Origin: SVEL01 sp964573715
GTDB lineage: Bacteria > Bacillota > Clostridia > Lachnospirales > Lachnospiraceae
DNA length: 9,188 bases
Assembly: GCA_964573715.1 (NCBI GenBank)
Contig: CAZNKR010000059.1
Location: 1 to 9,188, forward strand
Direction of reading: 5' to 3'
Position 1 is the first letter of the stretch. Each line of letters starts with the position of its first letter. Shown here in pieces: positions 7,295 through 9,188 of the stretch. The notes beneath the pieces were generated by a model. That model saw nothing but the letters and a program-made list of their open reading frames with translations. It was not told the origin of the DNA and did not search any database. The translations under genes and the position numbers were made by a program.

Positions 7295-8125
7295 TATCGT
7301 AATTTCTATTTTTTTCTCATAGCATTTCCATATTGCTTTACATGGATTGAATGAGCCATCTTCTGAAATCAATCCTGTTCCTTTATAAAGATCCGTTACT
7401 CCTGCTAAATATCCTCTACTTTTTGCAACAGTTAGTTTTTTCTCTGGCAATCCATTAAATATTACTAATACTTTAGAACATTCTGTGCCAATGATCTCGG
7501 AAACAGCTTTTGGCATCCTTAATATCTTCGCCCTAATATCATTAGCAGATATCTGTTTCTCAATAATCAATTTAGGTACATTGCCTTCCTCGTCTATATT
7601 TTCAGCCGAAGAAATATCATCTGAACTGTCTTTTAATGCATCCATTGCAGTCTTACTAAATACAGGTGTAAAAACAACACCTATTTCATTATCAATACAA
7701 CTTTCTACCAACCGTTTTCCGTCAATAAGAATAATAGGCCTAGACATATCATCATCAACAAATTCTATTGTCTTCTTAGAAAACTTTGCTGTAGTTATGA
7801 ATATACCCTTACTACCTGATGGCATCACACCTCTTAGTGCTCTGACTTTCTCGATATTTATACTCGTACCGGGTGTATTTCTTTTTGCCTGCACATAATA
7901 ATCAATTGCATCTGCTTCATCTAATCCGCCAACACCATAACGTACCGCCTTCAAATCAATTCCACCATCAGAAGATCTTTGTGTGACAATCACTTCATCC
8001 AATCCAATTTTTTCAAGATATACTTTCAGAAATTCTTCAAAAGCATAACCATCCTCAAAATATCCATAAAACTGAGATAAGAATTCATCTATTTGTTCTT
8101 CTGATATATCAATGTTTTTTCTCAT
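7286..8125 (-). CDS. Mrr-type PD-(D/E)xK restriction endonuclease, second endonuclease of the GATC system
   Basis: This 279-residue protein has an N-terminal Mrr-type catalytic domain. A conserved acidic helix (AFEEFLKVYLEKIG, around residues 28-41) is followed by the core QRSSDGGIDLKA (about 49-60) and YYVQAKR (QAK at about 79-81). Together these form the E...D...QxK signature of Mrr nucleases. A strand GIFITTAKFS (about 107-116) and a region ending VVFTPVF (about 150-156) complete the domain. An acidic linker follows, then a C-terminal module of about 100 residues containing SRGYLAGVTDLY that I do not recognise; it may hold sequence specificity. ATG at 8125 lies inside the end of dpnA, and its Shine-Dalgarno (GGAGAAAG) is only moderate, which suggests coupling. 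Classical Mrr proteins cut methylated DNA, but here that would endanger a GATC-methylated host. A methylation-blocked GATC isoschizomer is therefore more plausible. From memory, Streptococcus suis SsuDAT1I also pairs a DpnII-like enzyme with a second isoschizomer related to LlaDCHI; an alignment would show whether this is that type. Confidence 0.85.
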   Translation of the reverse strand: MRKNIDISEEQIDEFLSQFYGYFEDGYAFEEFLKVYLEKIGLDEVIVTQRSSDGGIDLKAVRYGVGGLDEADAIDYYVQAKRNTPGTSINIEKVRALRGVMPSGSKGIFITTAKFSKKTIEFVDDDMSRPIILIDGKRLVESCIDNEIGVVFTPVFSKTAMDALKDSSDDISSAENIDEEGNVPKLIIEKQISANDIRAKILRMPKAVSEIIGTECSKVLVIFNGLPEKKLTVAKSRGYLAGVTDLYKGTGLISEDGSFNPCKAIWKCYEKKIEITIKE

Positions 8126-8924
8126 TTTGGTTTACTTTCTCCAATCTTTTCTCTGTTATCTGTAAATACTCTTCGCAGCTATCTATCCCAATAAACCTTC
8201 TTCCATACTTAACAGCCTCAACGCCTGTGGTACCCGAACCACAGAAAGGATCTAACACAACCTGACCTTCTTCTGTAGCTGCTAAAATAATTCTTTCAAG
8301 CAAATATTCTGGTTTCTGTGTTGGGTGTTTTCCTTCACTTTTTTCAGATTTCTTTGTAAGGCTACCAGTCCAGACATCTTTCATCTGTTTACCACCATTT
8401 TGCTCTTTCATCAATTTGTAATTAAAAAAATGCCGAGACTTCTTCTCATCTTTCTGAGCCCATAAAATAGTTTCAGTAGAATGAGTGAAGCATCGACATG
8501 CTAAGTTTGGTGGTGGATTAGTCTTTTGCCAAGTAATATTATTTATGATTTTGAATCCTTCCTGTTCCAGTGCCATACCTATTGAATAAATATTGTGCAA
8601 CGTCCCAGATATCCATATACTACCATTTGGTTTCAGTACTCTTTTACATAGCTTAATCCATTTCCTGTTAAACTTGTGTTTCTCATCAATGTTTTTTCCT
8701 CTTGAAGATTCCAGCTTATCCCAGGAACCTTTATTTACTGAAACCATTTTGCCTCCCTTACAGGTAATACCATCATTACTAAGGAAGTACGGTGGATCTG
8801 CAAATATCATATCCACACTCTCAGATTTCATCTTTGATAATACTTTGAATGAATCTCCCAAAATAATTTGAGAATCATCCGTCTCGGAGTAAATTGATAC
8901 TTTCTTTTCAAATAAGTTTTCCAT
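8109..8924 (-). CDS. dpnA: Second GATC adenine DNA methyltransferase (class beta, DpnA-like)
   Basis: This 271-residue N6-adenine methyltransferase belongs to the N6_N4_Mtase family. The catalytic motif IV comes first (FADPPYFLSNDG, DPPY at about 43-46). The AdoMet-binding motif I comes near the C-terminus (DPFCGSGTT, about 225-233), preceded by HPTQKP (about 200-205). This order defines the beta class. Length and motif context fit DpnA, the second methylase of DpnII-type systems, which in Streptococcus pneumoniae can methylate single-stranded GATC DNA during transformation. I place the start at the ATG at 8924. AGGAG lies 6 bases upstream of it, whereas the adjacent TTG codon at 8927 would leave a spacing of only 3. 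The gene begins 20 bases after the DpnM-like stop and its 3' end overlaps the next gene by 17 bases, so translational coupling is likely. Function is confident; the single-strand preference is inferred from the family only. Confidence 0.93.
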   Translation of the reverse strand: MENLFEKKVSIYSETDDSQIILGDSFKVLSKMKSESVDMIFADPPYFLSNDGITCKGGKMVSVNKGSWDKLESSRGKNIDEKHKFNRKWIKLCKRVLKPNGSIWISGTLHNIYSIGMALEQEGFKIINNITWQKTNPPPNLACRCFTHSTETILWAQKDEKKSRHFFNYKLMKEQNGGKQMKDVWTGSLTKKSEKSEGKHPTQKPEYLLERIILAATEEGQVVLDPFCGSGTTGVEAVKYGRRFIGIDSCEEYLQITEKRLEKVNQNEKKH

Positions 8925-8930
8925 CAAATG

Positions 8931-8935
8931 CTCCT
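8931..8935 (-). promoter_or_regulatory. Ribosome binding site deciding the dpnA start
   Basis: AGGAG on the minus strand sits 6 bases before the ATG at 8924 but only 3 before the neighbouring TTG at 8927. It therefore favours the ATG and a 271-residue product. Confidence 0.7.
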
Positions 8936-8944
8936 ATTATATTG

Positions 8945-9188
8945 TTAGTAATTGCAAATAATAACCTCTTCACCTTTTCGATTTGATGCGTCAGAATTTA
9001 TCATTCTCTTAACACTCACCACATCAATCTTGTATCCTTTGTCTCCATACAACTTATTTATCAGTTCTGTATTATGGTTTGTCAACATACAGCGGCAACC
9101 TCTTTCGGTTAATTCATCAAATAAATCAGCCAACCGTTCATGACTTTCTATATCAAATCCTTCTTTAGTGTAAGATTCAAAGGATGTT
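8945..9188 (-). CDS. dpnM: Dam-like adenine DNA methyltransferase (D12 class, DpnM-like), C-terminal fragment
   Basis: This is the 3' end of a gene whose start lies beyond the right edge; the frame is open to the boundary and ends in TAA. About 80 residues are visible. They begin with a segment reading SFESYTKEGFD, then a helix ERLADLFDELTERG, a strand CMLTNHN, and a tail containing VKRMINSDASNRKGEEVIICNY. This series is typical of the C-terminal end of D12-class N6-adenine methyltransferases such as Dam and DpnM, which methylate adenine in GATC. The catalytic DPPY and the glycine-rich AdoMet motif would lie outside the window. Twenty bases separate it from the next methylase, as in the known dpnM-dpnA-dpnB order, and the neighbours support GATC specificity. 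An internal TTG at 9133 could be mistaken for a start, but the family similarity continues upstream of it. Promoter and N-terminus are not visible. Confidence 0.88.
   Translation of the reverse strand, partial: TSFESYTKEGFDIESHERLADLFDELTERGCRCMLTNHNTELINKLYGDKGYKIDVVSVKRMINSDASNRKGEEVIICNY

Noticed and set aside
7485..7898. Plus-strand open frame of 137 codons opposite the Mrr-type gene
   Set aside because: It is the antisense shadow of a gene with clear nuclease motifs; the Ser/Ile/Leu-rich translation is typical of an antisense frame and no plausible ribosome binding site was seen.
6403..8125. Idea that the Mrr-type gene is an independent type IV enzyme inserted by chance
   Set aside because: Its 17-base overlap with the methylase and the shared stop/Shine-Dalgarno with the DpnII gene point to a long-settled operon member, although function remains unproven.
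8593..8871. Plus-strand open frame opposite the DpnA-like gene
   Set aside because: It is antisense to the conserved DPPY region; the real coding strand is beyond doubt.

Overview
The window is AT-rich DNA from a low-GC Gram-positive bacterium. Strong GGAGG-type ribosome binding sites, GTG/TTG starts and a DpnII-type restriction-modification (R-M) locus suggest Bacillota. A gut-type clostridium (Lachnospiraceae-like) is my best guess, with Streptococcaceae as the main alternative; the sequence alone does not settle this. All eight supported genes lie on the minus strand, so the locus reads from right to left. It is a defence island, with no transposase, integrase, tRNA, rRNA or CRISPR array visible.

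Right part (9188 down to 6403): a GATC-specific DpnII-like R-M operon. It holds the C-terminal end of a D12-class Dam-like methyltransferase (DpnM-like, cut by the window edge), a second class-beta adenine methyltransferase (DpnA-like), an Mrr-type PD-(D/E)xK nuclease, and a DpnII-family restriction endonuclease. The Mrr-type gene sits between the second methylase and the DpnII gene, giving two methylases and two candidate endonucleases in one unit.

Middle part (6381 down to 3084): a three-gene cassette with the architecture of ABC-three-component (ABC-3C, Lamassu-like) anti-phage systems. It encodes an effector with an N-terminal PD-(D/E)xK nuclease domain, a small 'middle component', and a Rad50/SMC-like ATPase with long coiled coils and a central CxxC...CxxC hook. 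The effector starts only 21 bases after the DpnII stop codon, and the next two genes overlap by 4 bases each (ATGA, then TTGA). The R-M genes and the cassette therefore look like one continuous transcript whose promoter lies beyond the right edge.

Left part (2956 down to 224): a 910-residue protein with a C-terminal superfamily-1 RecD/UvrD-like helicase and about 500 N-terminal residues I cannot assign. A 127-base gap with a candidate promoter and a 12-base palindrome separates it from the cassette, so it may be separately controlled. Beyond its stop lie about 190 bases without a convincing gene, then a strong hairpin at the very edge.

Working model (inference): methylation marks self GATC sites, two endonucleases cut unmarked DNA, and the Rad50-like ATPase complex provides a second layer that may sense DNA ends or unusual DNA structures and unleash its nuclease. 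The helicase could feed or process DNA for either layer, or be an independent defence gene. Each component family is known; the joint operon, the dual endonucleases and the helicase's large unknown N-terminal region are the parts most worth following up.
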